Shown here: in pieces, positions 8,422-17,539 of the stretch
Layout: each line of letters starts with the position of its first letter
Position numbering within the stretch: position 1 is the stretch's first letter
Assembly (NCBI GenBank): GCA_031549105.1
Contig: JAVBQK010000069.1
Coordinates: 62,001 to 126,000, forward strand
DNA: 64,000 bases
From: Avichristensenella sp031549105
Lineage (GTDB): Bacteria > Bacillota > Clostridia > Christensenellales > Aristaeellaceae
Direction of reading: 5' to 3'
Translations under genes and position numbers: made by a program
The notes under the pieces: model-generated
What the model saw: the letters and a program-made list of their open reading frames with translations, nothing else
Databases searched by the model: none
What the model was told of the DNA's origin: nothing

Positions 8422-8437
8422 TGTTCCACGTGAAACA
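8422..8437. promoter_or_regulatory. parS-like centromere site 1
   Basis: TGTTCCACGTGAAACA matches the Firmicutes ParB/Spo0J consensus TGTTNCACGTGAAACA at every position. It lies between rarA and the small membrane protein gene. Confidence 0.85.
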
Positions 8438-8459
8438 ATTCTCTCCAGCTCCGCCAAAA

Positions 8460-8475
8460 TGTTCCACGTGGAACA
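8460..8475. promoter_or_regulatory. parS-like centromere site 2
   Basis: TGTTCCACGTGGAACA is a perfect 16-base palindrome, one base away from the parS consensus and 38 bases from site 1. Paired sites fit ParB loading. Confidence 0.78.
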
Positions 8476-8479
8476 AGCC

Positions 8480-8695
8480 TTACGGTTGCATCTTGCGACT
8501 TCCCTTAACGCGAAGGGTGCGCACCTGCGCACGATGGCGGTAGAGCGATACCGCTGCCATGACGCCCATAAATCCCGTTATCAGCAGCATCAGCGGTAGA
8601 CGCGGATGGTCTACCTGATTTGCCAGCGCTGTCACCAGCAGGCAAAGCGCTGTCAGAAAAAGCAGCTCGTTCGTGACCCGATTTGTCTTTGGCAT
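8480..8695 (-). CDS. small two-span membrane protein, 71 aa
   Basis: The protein has two hydrophobic helices (LLFLTALCLLVTALA and LMLLITGFMGVMAAVSLY) and a basic C-terminus (HRAQVRTLRVKGSRK). AAGGGG lies about 7 bases before the ATG. It is tightly placed between the PHP phosphatase (12 bases upstream) and the parS sites (its stop is 4 bases from site 2), so it is probably co-transcribed. I do not recognise the family. Confidence 0.6.
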   Translation of the reverse strand: MPKTNRVTNELLFLTALCLLVTALANQVDHPRLPLMLLITGFMGVMAAVSLYRHRAQVRTLRVKGSRKMQP

Positions 8696-8707
8696 ACAGT
8701 TGCCCCT

Positions 8708-9517
8708 TTACAGCAGAATGGGGATTGGCCTTCTCGCATCAAAAGTCAGCGCATATTTGAAGCCACACTCTTTCGCCAGTTCCCGCGCATCATCCAACCA
8801 TCTTCCGACAGCCTCCGGCGTATGCGCGTCCGAACCAAGCGTAACAAACTCACCGCCCAACTCATGGAACCGTGTCAAAAGCTCGCGGTCGGGCAAGCAC
8901 TCCCCCATTGTTCTGCGACCAGAGGTATTGATCTCAAGCGCCTTGCCGCCCTCCGCAAGGCGGCGAAACAACGCATCAAGCGCATCTGGCGCGTGATGAA
9001 AGCGGAGCGGACGCTCCAGCGGCGGATACGGCGCAAACTTCGCACAGTAGCCCAGATGCGCTATCGAATCGTACTCCGATGGGTCCCAGGCAAGTGCCGA
9101 CTCAAGCTTGGACTCCACATAACGCCGGTAAAAATCATTCTGCTCCCTTTCCTCAAAGAAACCGGGGAAATATGGGTCGGCATTGTCGATCAGGTGCAGC
9201 GATAAAAGCCTGAAGTCTAGCGGCAATGAAAAGTGCCACGCTTTGATCTCATCCCGGCAGAGAGGATTGTCGCCGATCTCAATACCCGCGCGGATGACAA
9301 GCGAGGGAAACGTTTCCCGTGCACGCGTGATGTCCGCAAGCCAGTCCCCCGGCACAGGTGGCACATTGCAGCTAGATTCCGGATGACCAAACTCCGTGTG
9401 GTCCGTGATGCAAATCTCCGAAAGACCCGCGGCAAGTGCCGCCTCACAAAGCGTGTCGATCGTCATCTCGCAATCCATGGAGTGACGGGTGTGCAGGTGG
9501 TAGTCAAACCGATACAT
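8708..9517 (-). CDS. PHP-domain phosphatase, histidinol-phosphatase (HisJ/HisK) type
   Basis: A 269-residue PHP-superfamily metal hydrolase. The N-terminal YHLHTRHSMD supplies the HxH metal ligands, ICITDHTEF the next Asp-His pair, and GSDAHTPEAVG near the C-terminus the last ligands. The best family match is histidinol phosphatase, which dephosphorylates L-histidinol phosphate in histidine synthesis. No other his genes are nearby, so a broader phosphatase role is possible. AAGGAG precedes the ATG. It follows addA by 11 bases and is probably in the same transcript. Confidence 0.87.
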   Translation of the reverse strand: MYRFDYHLHTRHSMDCEMTIDTLCEAALAAGLSEICITDHTEFGHPESSCNVPPVPGDWLADITRARETFPSLVIRAGIEIGDNPLCRDEIKAWHFSLPLDFRLLSLHLIDNADPYFPGFFEEREQNDFYRRYVESKLESALAWDPSEYDSIAHLGYCAKFAPYPPLERPLRFHHAPDALDALFRRLAEGGKALEINTSGRRTMGECLPDRELLTRFHELGGEFVTLGSDAHTPEAVGRWLDDARELAKECGFKYALTFDARRPIPILL

Positions 9518-9528
9518 GTGTTGCTCCT

Positions 9529-12500
9529 TTATACGGTAATGCCGGTCTCCAGATCAAGCAAAAACATAATGCGCTCGCGCACAGGGATACCGGTGATCGT
9601 CTCCAGTGCCGACGCGTACAGCGCAATCTGTGGGCGATAGCGCTCCACCAGCACCGACGGGTCGCTTACGCGGTCCGACTTATAGTCGACAAGCACCCAC
9701 TGGCCATCCTCCAGAAAACAGCAGTCGATGACACCCTGTAACAGTGTCCGCTCACCGTTTTCCTCGCGGCGCAGGTTAAACGGCCACTCGCGGCGGACGA
9801 CCCCCGCCGAGCGAATGCGCACAAAGAGTGGACCTTCCAGGCAGCGAGAGAGCTTCGCCAGCGGCAATGCCGCCCCCTGTTCCGCTGATAGAACGCCGCG
9901 CGCAAGCAGATCACTCCGCAGTGCGATGGCATCCACTTCGGCTCCGGTCGCGGCACGAAGGAATGCATGCACTGCATCGCCACGCTCCGATGCCGTAAGG
10001 CCCCGCGCCTCCATAAACAGAGGACGCTTGGGCATCGACTCCAGCGAAAGCGGCGCATCCGGCTCTTCGCCGGGTTTGGGCGCTGCCCTAGTGACTGCCG
10101 TCACGCTCTGCTTAAGCGCACGGAGGCTACGTGCTGGCATGCGCCATCCAAGCGCGCGCGCAACACGGCCGGCAGAATCCGGGATTATTGCGCGCACATC
10201 TTCCACTAGCGAGGCGAGCGCCTCTTCCCGCACCGGTGCATCCAGTCCCACACGCGGCGCATGCGTATCGATGTGCCAGCCTTCTTCACCCTGTGCGCAG
10301 GGAACCAGCCAATCCAACGCACACGTGGCAGATGGCAGAGCCTCCCGATCCCAGCGCTCCCGATCGCCCTTACGGGGTGTACCGATCAGGATCATTCGCT
10401 TTTCCGCGCGCGTCATCGCGACATATAGTACGCGCGCTTCCTCGGCAAGCGCTTCCTGGCGGCGTTTCTCGGCAATAGCGTCCTGTGCCACCGTCGACCA
10501 CTTGGTACGCAGCACCGGGTTAATCGTAGGGAGGGCCGCGCCCAACTCCGCATGCAGCTGCAGCGCATCGCGCGATTCCGCTTTGCCATAGCGCGACCCA
10601 AGCCCCGCCACGAACACAACGGGAAACTGCAACCCCTTGCTCTTATGGATCGAGAGCACGCGCACCACGTCATCCGCCTCGCCAAGCTCAACCGCCGCCA
10701 AGCCATCGCGCGCTTTGATGCGGTCGAGATAGCGCAAAAAGCCACCGAGCCCACCAAACTGCGCACGCTGGTATGCTCCCGCATGTTCCGCCAACGCGCG
10801 CAGGTTTGCCTGCCTCGAAGCGCCATCCGGGAGTGCTCCGACAGTGGCATAGAGGCTCGTCTCCTCATAGAGGCCGCGTAGCAGCGTGTCGAGCGGCAGT
10901 GCATTTGCATCCATCGCCCAGCCGCGCACCTGCGCAATGAACCCGCTCAATGCCCCAGCCAGCGCATCGCCCCTTTCAGCGTAGGCCAGCATCGCATCGG
11001 CGAACGAGCCTTCCGGCCTGGCAACGCGGATCTGGGCAAGTGACTCGTCCGTCAGCCCTAGTGCGGGGCCACGCAGCGCCGCCAGCAACGGCACATCCTG
11101 GCGAAGGTTGTCCACCGTCCGGAGCAGCGCGACAACATCCTGCACCTCGGGGCGCTGAAGCGTATCCTCTCCCAGATCGGACCAAGCGGGTATGCCGCGC
11201 GACCGCAACGTCTCCACCACCTGTGCCGCCTTGCCACGCACCGTGCGCATCAGCACCGCGCAGTCACGCGGGCGGTATCCGCCCTCCGGTGCGTCACGAA
11301 GCGCCAGAATACGATCGGCGATGACCTCAGCCTCCTGGCAGATCGCGGCGCGGGATTGTGGCGTAAGCAGCTCGTCCTCATCGGTAGCATCATCCTCTGC
11401 TTCAGCACCCTCAATGAGATGCAGCTCCACCGGCGCACCGGTCCAATCCGCTTCGCGCCCCGCGATCAGCCAATCCTCCGGGGGATATTCAAGTTCCATC
11501 GCATCCCCGCGGAAAACCCGCTGGAAGACCGCATTGACCCCATCAAGCAGCATAGGATGCGAACGAAAGTTTGCGTTCAGCGCAATCTTGCGATCAACAT
11601 CGCCCTGCCATGTACCGAACGTCCGCAGCTTGCGCAGGAACAAACCTGGCTCCGCCAGACGGAACCGGTAAATGCTCTGCTTGACATCGCCGACCATAAA
11701 CAGGTTGTTTCCACGGCAAACCTGATCCAGAATGGCCTCCTGCAACTGGCTGGAATCCTGGTATTCATCTATAAACACATAACTGTAACGCGCCTGTAGT
11801 GCCTGCGATACATCCGCCGCATCCAGCGCTCTCAGCGCGAAATGCTCTAGGTCATGAAAGTCAAGCAGGTTCTTTTCAGCCTTCCGCTCGGCATAGCGGT
11901 CATGAAACGCGCGTGCGGCCTCAGCCACACCGCGCAGCATAAGGCCTGCGCCCTGCAAATCCTCCGCACGGCGGGGCAAATCGGACAGCGCCACCGACGC
12001 TTCCACCGCCTGCTTAAGCAGCGCTGAAGCATCCGCACGTAGCTTCTTATAGTGTTCTTCCTGCGCTTCATCGGTGCCCTTGGGTTTACGGGGCTTATTA
12101 CCCGGCTTCTCGCTGTAGAAGGACATGCATGCATCGTAACCGTTCTGTGCGGCCACTAGGAAATCCAGCGCGTAACAGCGTTCCGCTTCGGCAAAATCCT
12201 GATACAGCCCGATCCCCTTCGCGTAGTCCAGCGCACGTGCATATGCATCCACAGCGGCCTCGGCATCCGCAGCAATCTTGCCTAGCAGCACGCGCATCCA
12301 CGTAGATTCCTTCAGCGCAGCCGGTTCCATTTCATGCAGCGCAATCGTACCCTCCAGCCACTCCCAGGGATCAGGTCGGGCCATCAGAAACGCATGCAGG
12401 GCCTCCACCGCCGCGCCAAGCTCCGCCTGCGAGAGGCACGCCGCCGCATGCGCAAAGGCGGGCGTTGGCGCTTCATAGCAAGCAGTCAGCGCCTCCACCA

Positions 12501-12912
12501 GCGCCTCGGCGTGCAGCACGCCGGCTTCCGCCGCATCGGCCACGCGAAATGTCGGGTCCACGCCCGCCGCCTGAAAGTGTTCACGGCAGACTTGGCCGCA
12601 AAAAGAATGCAGCGTGCAGATATCCGCACGCTCCACGCGCAACGCCTGCTGCGCCATCCACTCCGCGCGTGGCCCGGCCATGTCCGCGATCTCGTGCAAT
12701 CGGGTCAAAATGCGCGCGCGCATCTCCGCCGCCGCCGCCTTGGTGAAGGTGACGACCAGCAGATCATCCACGCGCGCGCCCTCCGTGACCAGCGCGGCAA
12801 TGCGGGCGGCGAGCACCGCGGTCTTGCCGCTGCCCGCCGCCGCCGATACCAATAGGTTCCCACCGCGCGCCTCGATAGCCTCGCGTTGCGCAGCAGTCCA
12901 TTTCTCACTCAT
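9529..12912 (-). CDS. addA: ATP-dependent helicase/nuclease subunit A
   Basis: A 1127-residue UvrD-like helicase with a C-terminal RecB-type nuclease. Walker A AAAGSGKT is at about 24-31, Walker B and motif II are YVFIDEYQDSS, and motif III is VGDVKQSIYRFR. The nuclease motif GVIDCCF...VLVDYKSD is near residues 1070-1090. With AddB it resects double-strand breaks for RecA. It is somewhat shorter than B. subtilis AddA (about 1230 aa). AddB, normally encoded just upstream, is absent; lacZ occupies that place and overlaps the addA start by one base (TAATG), so translation is probably coupled. Confidence 0.93.
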   Translation of the reverse strand: MSEKWTAAQREAIEARGGNLLVSAAAGSGKTAVLAARIAALVTEGARVDDLLVVTFTKAAAAEMRARILTRLHEIADMAGPRAEWMAQQALRVERADICTLHSFCGQVCREHFQAAGVDPTFRVADAAEAGVLHAEALVEALTACYEAPTPAFAHAAACLSQAELGAAVEALHAFLMARPDPWEWLEGTIALHEMEPAALKESTWMRVLLGKIAADAEAAVDAYARALDYAKGIGLYQDFAEAERCYALDFLVAAQNGYDACMSFYSEKPGNKPRKPKGTDEAQEEHYKKLRADASALLKQAVEASVALSDLPRRAEDLQGAGLMLRGVAEAARAFHDRYAERKAEKNLLDFHDLEHFALRALDAADVSQALQARYSYVFIDEYQDSSQLQEAILDQVCRGNNLFMVGDVKQSIYRFRLAEPGLFLRKLRTFGTWQGDVDRKIALNANFRSHPMLLDGVNAVFQRVFRGDAMELEYPPEDWLIAGREADWTGAPVELHLIEGAEAEDDATDEDELLTPQSRAAICQEAEVIADRILALRDAPEGGYRPRDCAVLMRTVRGKAAQVVETLRSRGIPAWSDLGEDTLQRPEVQDVVALLRTVDNLRQDVPLLAALRGPALGLTDESLAQIRVARPEGSFADAMLAYAERGDALAGALSGFIAQVRGWAMDANALPLDTLLRGLYEETSLYATVGALPDGASRQANLRALAEHAGAYQRAQFGGLGGFLRYLDRIKARDGLAAVELGEADDVVRVLSIHKSKGLQFPVVFVAGLGSRYGKAESRDALQLHAELGAALPTINPVLRTKWSTVAQDAIAEKRRQEALAEEARVLYVAMTRAEKRMILIGTPRKGDRERWDREALPSATCALDWLVPCAQGEEGWHIDTHAPRVGLDAPVREEALASLVEDVRAIIPDSAGRVARALGWRMPARSLRALKQSVTAVTRAAPKPGEEPDAPLSLESMPKRPLFMEARGLTASERGDAVHAFLRAATGAEVDAIALRSDLLARGVLSAEQGAALPLAKLSRCLEGPLFVRIRSAGVVRREWPFNLRREENGERTLLQGVIDCCFLEDGQWVLVDYKSDRVSDPSVLVERYRPQIALYASALETITGIPVRERIMFLLDLETGITV

Positions 12913-15851
12913 TATCCCATCGTGCGCGCATCCACCGGCGCAAACGTCCAGGCAAAGACCCTTGGCTCATTGAACTTGAGCAAGTAGCTATCCATCGGAG
13001 CCGGGCCACAGGAGTTGGAGCCCAGCGGGCCCATCGCAGCGTCGAGCAGCACCTGGGTCAAATCGCCTTCCGAAAGCTCGCATGTATGCCTAGCGGCTGT
13101 CAGCGCTTCGAGCGTGTAATGGTGGGCGGAGAACGCAAAGCCATCGCCGGTAACGCGCAGGCCCACGCCCTGCCGGTTGGTGATCGCGATGCACTGCGTA
13201 TCCTCATGCGATCCATTCTCCTGCGGGAACACATACGGCTCGTGGGTATCCGCCACCGAGGCGGTGAACACGCCCAGCCACGCGGAATCCTTCTTATCCG
13301 GGTAATTCTCATGCGGCCCACGGCCCGCCCAGCGTAGCGCATCAAACGCGCGCGGCATTGCAAAGCGCACGCCCAGACGCGGCATGTGCGGCAAACTCTC
13401 CTGATAGGGCGTGAACGTCACGGCCAGCTCCATCGTGCCGTCGCCGCGCAGCGTGTACAACTGCGCAAAGCGCAGCACGGGCCTGTACGTGTACGGGCCG
13501 TGCACGGTTTCCACGCGCACCACGAGCGTCTCTGCGTCCGGCTGCTCCCACGCAAACGACGCAACGCGGCTCTGCAGGTTGTCCAGCCCTATCGCTCGCC
13601 ATTGTTTGGATGCACCGGCCCAGCCGTTGTCGTTGTCTGTCGGCGCGCGCCAGAGGTTCGGTCGCACGCCCGCCTGCAGCAGTTCCACGCCGGAGAAGCG
13701 GTACGAGACCCACTCGCCCTTGCGGGGATCGAACGCCGCGGAGAAATCTTCGCCCGTCGCGGTGAGCAGCACGCCATCCTGCACGAGCAGCGGCGCGCTG
13801 ATGCGGCCACAAGGTTTGCACGTCGTCAGCTCGCCCGCCTGCGCCCAGGCCACCTCGTGCCCGCGCGGCGCCCACGGCGCGTCATCCGCGAGCGTGAAGC
13901 GGATATCCAGCAAGCAGTCCGGCGCACTGCAAGGCACGGGCAGTGTCTGTTTGCCGCCCGGTGGTGTGGTCAGCGCCGGGAGCATTCCCTGCGCGATCAC
14001 CTTGTCCCCGCGCAGCGCACGCCAATGGGCATTCAGCCCCGACAGGTCGGTAAACGCCAGCCGGTTTTCAATGGTCATCACGCCGCCTTCAAACGTTACA
14101 TTCACCGGCTCCAGCACCTTTTTGTACTCGATTAACCCAGTGTGCGGCCTGCGGTCCGGGTAACACAGCCCGTCTACGCAGAAGTTGCCGTCGTTGGGAT
14201 AATCGTCAAAGTCGCCGCCGTAGACATAGTAAGGTTCGCCATCCGCAGTGTGCTTGATCAGGCCATGATCCGCCCACTCCCACACGCACCCGCCAATCAG
14301 GCGCGGGTACTTGTAGATCGCATCCCAGTACTCGCGGAAGTTGCCCGGCCCCTGGCCCATCGCGTGCGCATATTCGCACAGGAAGAACGGCCGGTCATCG
14401 TCCTTCTCGCCCTCTTTGATGACCCCTTCGACGTTGGTATACATCGCCGAGTAGAAATCCGCCGTCTTGGCCTCGCGATCCTGCTCGTAGTGGACAGGCC
14501 GCGTCAGGTCCATCGCACGGATCGCGCGGTACTGCGCACCGTTGTTGACGCCGTAGCCGCACTCGTTGCCCAGCGACCAGAAGATCACCGACGCGTGGTT
14601 GCGGTCGCGCGCCACCATCCGCACCGAGCGGTCCACGAACGCCGCCTCCCACTCGGGATCATCGGACAGCAGGTTATACCGGTCGAAGATCACGGTGCCG
14701 TGCGTCTCCACGTCGGTTTCATCCATCACGTACAGACCCAGCTCGTCACAATAGTCGTAGAACCTGGTATCATTCGGGTAATGGCTGGTGCGAACGGCGT
14801 TGATGTTGTGCCGCTTCATGATGAGGATGTCACGCCGCATCGCGTCCGGCGGCACTGCCGCGCCCAACTCCGGATGGAAGTCGTGACGGTTGACACCCTT
14901 GATCTTGATCGACACGCCGTTGACGAACAGTTGCCCATCCCGAATCTCTACCACACGGAAGCCCACGCGCAGGCGCTGTGTCTGCACCACCCCGGCATTT
15001 CCTTCCAGCGTGACAACCAGGTCGTACAGCGCGGGCGTCTCCGCCGTCCAGCGCTTCACGCCCGGCAACTCCACCTCAAACGTGGGATCATCGCCCGGGG
15101 TGCTTCCGCTCCAGATCATCTCTTCACCGTCGTACAGCGCAGCCTTCACCGTCAGGATCGCCGCGCCGTGCGTTACCGTGCGGATGGCCAGCCTGCCGGT
15201 CGTATAATCCGCTGTGTCCAGCAGCGCATCCGCCTGCACATCCCAGATATGTGCCTGCGGCATGCTGATGAGCATCACATCGCGGAAGATGCCCGATAGC
15301 CGCCACTTGTCCTGGTCCTCCAGATACGTGCCATCCGACCACTGGAACACCTTCACGCAGACCTCGTTCTCGCCCGCGCGCACCAGCGCCGTGACATCAA
15401 ACTCGGCAGGCATATGCGGCACCTTCGAAAACCCCGCCAGTTCGCCGTTGACATACGCATAATACGCACTGTCCACACCGTCGAACCGCAGAATCGTCCG
15501 CCGCCCTTCCCAACCCTGCGGCAACGCAAACGCCCGCCGGTACAGCCCCACCGGGTTTTCATCCGGCACATATGGCGGGTCGTACGGAATGGGATACTTG
15601 ACATTCGTATAATTCGGTCTGCCATACCCATGCAGCTGCCAATTGGCAGGCACGGGCAACGTCTCCCAGCAAAGCGCACCCGTCTCCCCCGGAAACTCTC
15701 CCGGCACATACGCGGGCCCTTCGGGCACATAGATAAAATCCCACAGCCCGTTCAAGCACCGGGCATACTCCGCACCATCAGGCGCGCCAATCGCGCGCGC
15801 GGGAAGGCGATTGCGGTGCAGCAAATCCTTGTTCTGCCAATCAGGTATCAT
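12912..15851 (-). CDS. lacZ: beta-galactosidase, glycoside hydrolase family 2
   Basis: A 979-residue LacZ-type GH2 enzyme that hydrolyses terminal beta-galactosides in the cytoplasm (no signal peptide). Order: jelly-roll sugar-binding domain (about 35-200), immunoglobulin-like domain, TIM barrel with GVNRHDFHPELG (319-330) and RTSHYPN (354-360), the acid/base Glu430 in SLGNEC, the nucleophile Glu493 in CEYAHAMG, then a bgal small-chain domain to the end. AGGAGG lies before the ATG. It begins the lacZ-addA-PHP-rarA run, an odd partnership of sugar catabolism and DNA repair. No lactose transporter or regulator is adjacent. Confidence 0.95.
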   Translation of the reverse strand: MIPDWQNKDLLHRNRLPARAIGAPDGAEYARCLNGLWDFIYVPEGPAYVPGEFPGETGALCWETLPVPANWQLHGYGRPNYTNVKYPIPYDPPYVPDENPVGLYRRAFALPQGWEGRRTILRFDGVDSAYYAYVNGELAGFSKVPHMPAEFDVTALVRAGENEVCVKVFQWSDGTYLEDQDKWRLSGIFRDVMLISMPQAHIWDVQADALLDTADYTTGRLAIRTVTHGAAILTVKAALYDGEEMIWSGSTPGDDPTFEVELPGVKRWTAETPALYDLVVTLEGNAGVVQTQRLRVGFRVVEIRDGQLFVNGVSIKIKGVNRHDFHPELGAAVPPDAMRRDILIMKRHNINAVRTSHYPNDTRFYDYCDELGLYVMDETDVETHGTVIFDRYNLLSDDPEWEAAFVDRSVRMVARDRNHASVIFWSLGNECGYGVNNGAQYRAIRAMDLTRPVHYEQDREAKTADFYSAMYTNVEGVIKEGEKDDDRPFFLCEYAHAMGQGPGNFREYWDAIYKYPRLIGGCVWEWADHGLIKHTADGEPYYVYGGDFDDYPNDGNFCVDGLCYPDRRPHTGLIEYKKVLEPVNVTFEGGVMTIENRLAFTDLSGLNAHWRALRGDKVIAQGMLPALTTPPGGKQTLPVPCSAPDCLLDIRFTLADDAPWAPRGHEVAWAQAGELTTCKPCGRISAPLLVQDGVLLTATGEDFSAAFDPRKGEWVSYRFSGVELLQAGVRPNLWRAPTDNDNGWAGASKQWRAIGLDNLQSRVASFAWEQPDAETLVVRVETVHGPYTYRPVLRFAQLYTLRGDGTMELAVTFTPYQESLPHMPRLGVRFAMPRAFDALRWAGRGPHENYPDKKDSAWLGVFTASVADTHEPYVFPQENGSHEDTQCIAITNRQGVGLRVTGDGFAFSAHHYTLEALTAARHTCELSEGDLTQVLLDAAMGPLGSNSCGPAPMDSYLLKFNEPRVFAWTFAPVDARTMG

Positions 15852-15889
15852 AGCTCCTCCTGTGTATAGATCCGCGCCCGCAGGAACGA

Positions 15890-16100
15890 GGGAGTAACGG
15901 GGGAACGCCAGGGGAGCTCTGCTCCCCTGGACCCCTCGCCAGGAGGCATGCCTCCTGGACCTCCGACATTTCGCCTGCGGGCGGGTTGTGTTTTGTCATA
16001 AGAGAAAGTTCTTCCCGCCGTGAGGCGAAATGTTGGGTTTCCAAAGGGCAAGGCCCTTTGGTAGGGGGTCCAGGGGGACAACGTCCCCCTGGCGTTCTCT
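15890..16100. repeat. intergenic hairpin mosaic, locus C
   Basis: Two opposed arms meet here. Left arm: CCAGGGGAGC TCT GCTCCCCTGG (15908-15930), CCAGGAGGC AT GCCTCCTGG (15939-15958), then GACATTTCGCC (15965-15975). Right arm: CCCGCCGTGAGGCGAAATGT (from 16014), CCAAAGGGC AAG GCCCTTTGG (16041-16061), CCAGGGGGAC AAC GTCCCCCTGG (16070-16092). GACATTTCGCC and GGCGAAATGT are the same joint in inverse orientation. The block fills the gap between the gcvPB stop and the lacZ ribosome site. Confidence 0.88.
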
Positions 16101-16102
16101 TG

Positions 16103-17539
16103 TCACCCCACAACCTTCGGCTTCCTCGCCGCCAGCGTCTGGTCGGGCCTGCCTACGGGCGTCGTCAGCGGGAATGCGTGCAGCGCTTCGGGGGTTTCGC
16201 GGGCTAGGGCGGCCAGCTCCAGCATGGCTTCGCAGAAGGTGTCCAGGGTTTCCGGGGTTTCGGACTCGGTGGGCTCCACCATCATCGCTTCGTGCACAAT
16301 CAGCGGGAAGTAAATCGTCGGCGGGTGGATGCCCCGGTCGATGATCCCCTTGGCCACGTCGGTCGCCGTCAGGCCCGGGATGTTCTCCGTGGAGAGGACG
16401 AACTCGTGCATGCAGGGGCGGTTCGCGGCGATCTTGTAGGTGTCCTTTAGACGGTGCATGATGTAGTTGGCGTTGAGTACGGCGGCCTCGCTGGCAGCCT
16501 TCAAGCCTTCCGCGCCGAGCGACAGTATGTAGGCGTAGGCGCGCACGCACACCGCGTAGTTGCCGTAGAATGCCTTCACCTTGCCGATGGTCAGCGGCCG
16601 GTCGGATGAAAGCGCATACTGCCCAGCGCCATCCTTGGTCACGACCGGGACCGGCAGGAACGGCGCGAGCGCCGCTTTGCAGCCGACCGGGCCAGCACCA
16701 GGGCCGCCACCGCCGTGCGGCGTGGAAAACGTCTTGTGCAGGTTCAGGTGGACGACGTCAAAACCCGTATCACCCGGGCGGACGATGCCCATCACGGCGT
16801 TCAGGTTCGCGCCATCGTAGTAGAGCAGACCGCCAACGCCGTGCACGATCTCCGCGATCTCGCAGATGTTCGGGTCAAACATGCCCAGCGTGTTGGGGTT
16901 GGTCAGCATCAGGCCTGCGGTGTCGCCGCCGCATACGGCGCGCAGCGCGTCCAGATCGACGCCACCGTCCGCACTGGACGGAATTTCCACTACGTCGAAC
17001 CCTGCCATCGCGGCGGAAGCCGGGTTGGTGCCGTGCGCGGAATCGGGCACAATGATCTTGGTGCGCTTGGCAAGCTCGCCATTGTGCGCGTGGTACGCGC
17101 GGATCAGCATCAGGCCGGTTAGCTCACCATGCGCGCCAGCGGCAGGCTGCAGCGTCATCGCATCCATGCCGGTGACCTCGCACAGCGCGCGTTCCAGGTC
17201 GTACATCAGGCGCAGAGCGCCCTGGGTATCCCGCGCGTCCTGCAGCGGATGGATGTCCGCAAAGGCAGCTGCGGCGGCCTCGTTCATGCGTGGGTTGTAC
17301 TTCATCGTGCAGGAACCCAGCGGATAGAAGCCGTTGTCCACGCCGTGGTTGCGGCGGGATAGTGCCGTATAATGGCGCACGACCTCCACTTCGCTCATCT
17401 CCGGCAGCGCGGGCGGCGCATCAAGCAGTGACTCGGGCAGCAGCCCTTCGCGTACGGGCACGTCTAGAAGCGGCGCTTCCGCACCACGGCGGCCGGGCCG
17501 GGACTGTTCAAAGCAGGTGGGATGGACGCTGCGGCTCAT
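16103..17539 (-). CDS. gcvPB: glycine dehydrogenase (decarboxylating) subunit 2
   Basis: A 478-residue C-terminal half of the split P-protein of the glycine cleavage system. It holds pyridoxal phosphate on Lys269 (HLNLHKTFSTPHGGGGPG) and decarboxylates glycine, passing aminomethyl to lipoyl-GcvH. Other family marks are GFYPLGSCTMKYNPR (70-84) and DSAHGTNPASA (166-176). Its start overlaps the gcvPA stop by 4 bases (ATGA), so expression is coupled. It ends the gcvT-H-PA-PB operon, followed by hairpin locus C. Confidence 0.96.
   Translation of the reverse strand: MSRSVHPTCFEQSRPGRRGAEAPLLDVPVREGLLPESLLDAPPALPEMSEVEVVRHYTALSRRNHGVDNGFYPLGSCTMKYNPRMNEAAAAAFADIHPLQDARDTQGALRLMYDLERALCEVTGMDAMTLQPAAGAHGELTGLMLIRAYHAHNGELAKRTKIIVPDSAHGTNPASAAMAGFDVVEIPSSADGGVDLDALRAVCGGDTAGLMLTNPNTLGMFDPNICEIAEIVHGVGGLLYYDGANLNAVMGIVRPGDTGFDVVHLNLHKTFSTPHGGGGPGAGPVGCKAALAPFLPVPVVTKDGAGQYALSSDRPLTIGKVKAFYGNYAVCVRAYAYILSLGAEGLKAASEAAVLNANYIMHRLKDTYKIAANRPCMHEFVLSTENIPGLTATDVAKGIIDRGIHPPTIYFPLIVHEAMMVEPTESETPETLDTFCEAMLELAALARETPEALHAFPLTTPVGRPDQTLAARKPKVVG

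Noticed and set aside
8407..8532. N-terminal extension of RarA
   Set aside because: Would read through the parS-like palindromes; the ATG at 8406 has GGGGAGG and matches the family start.
14142..15299. 385-codon plus-strand open frame inside lacZ
   Set aside because: Antisense shadow of a clear GH2 gene; no domain and no start signal.
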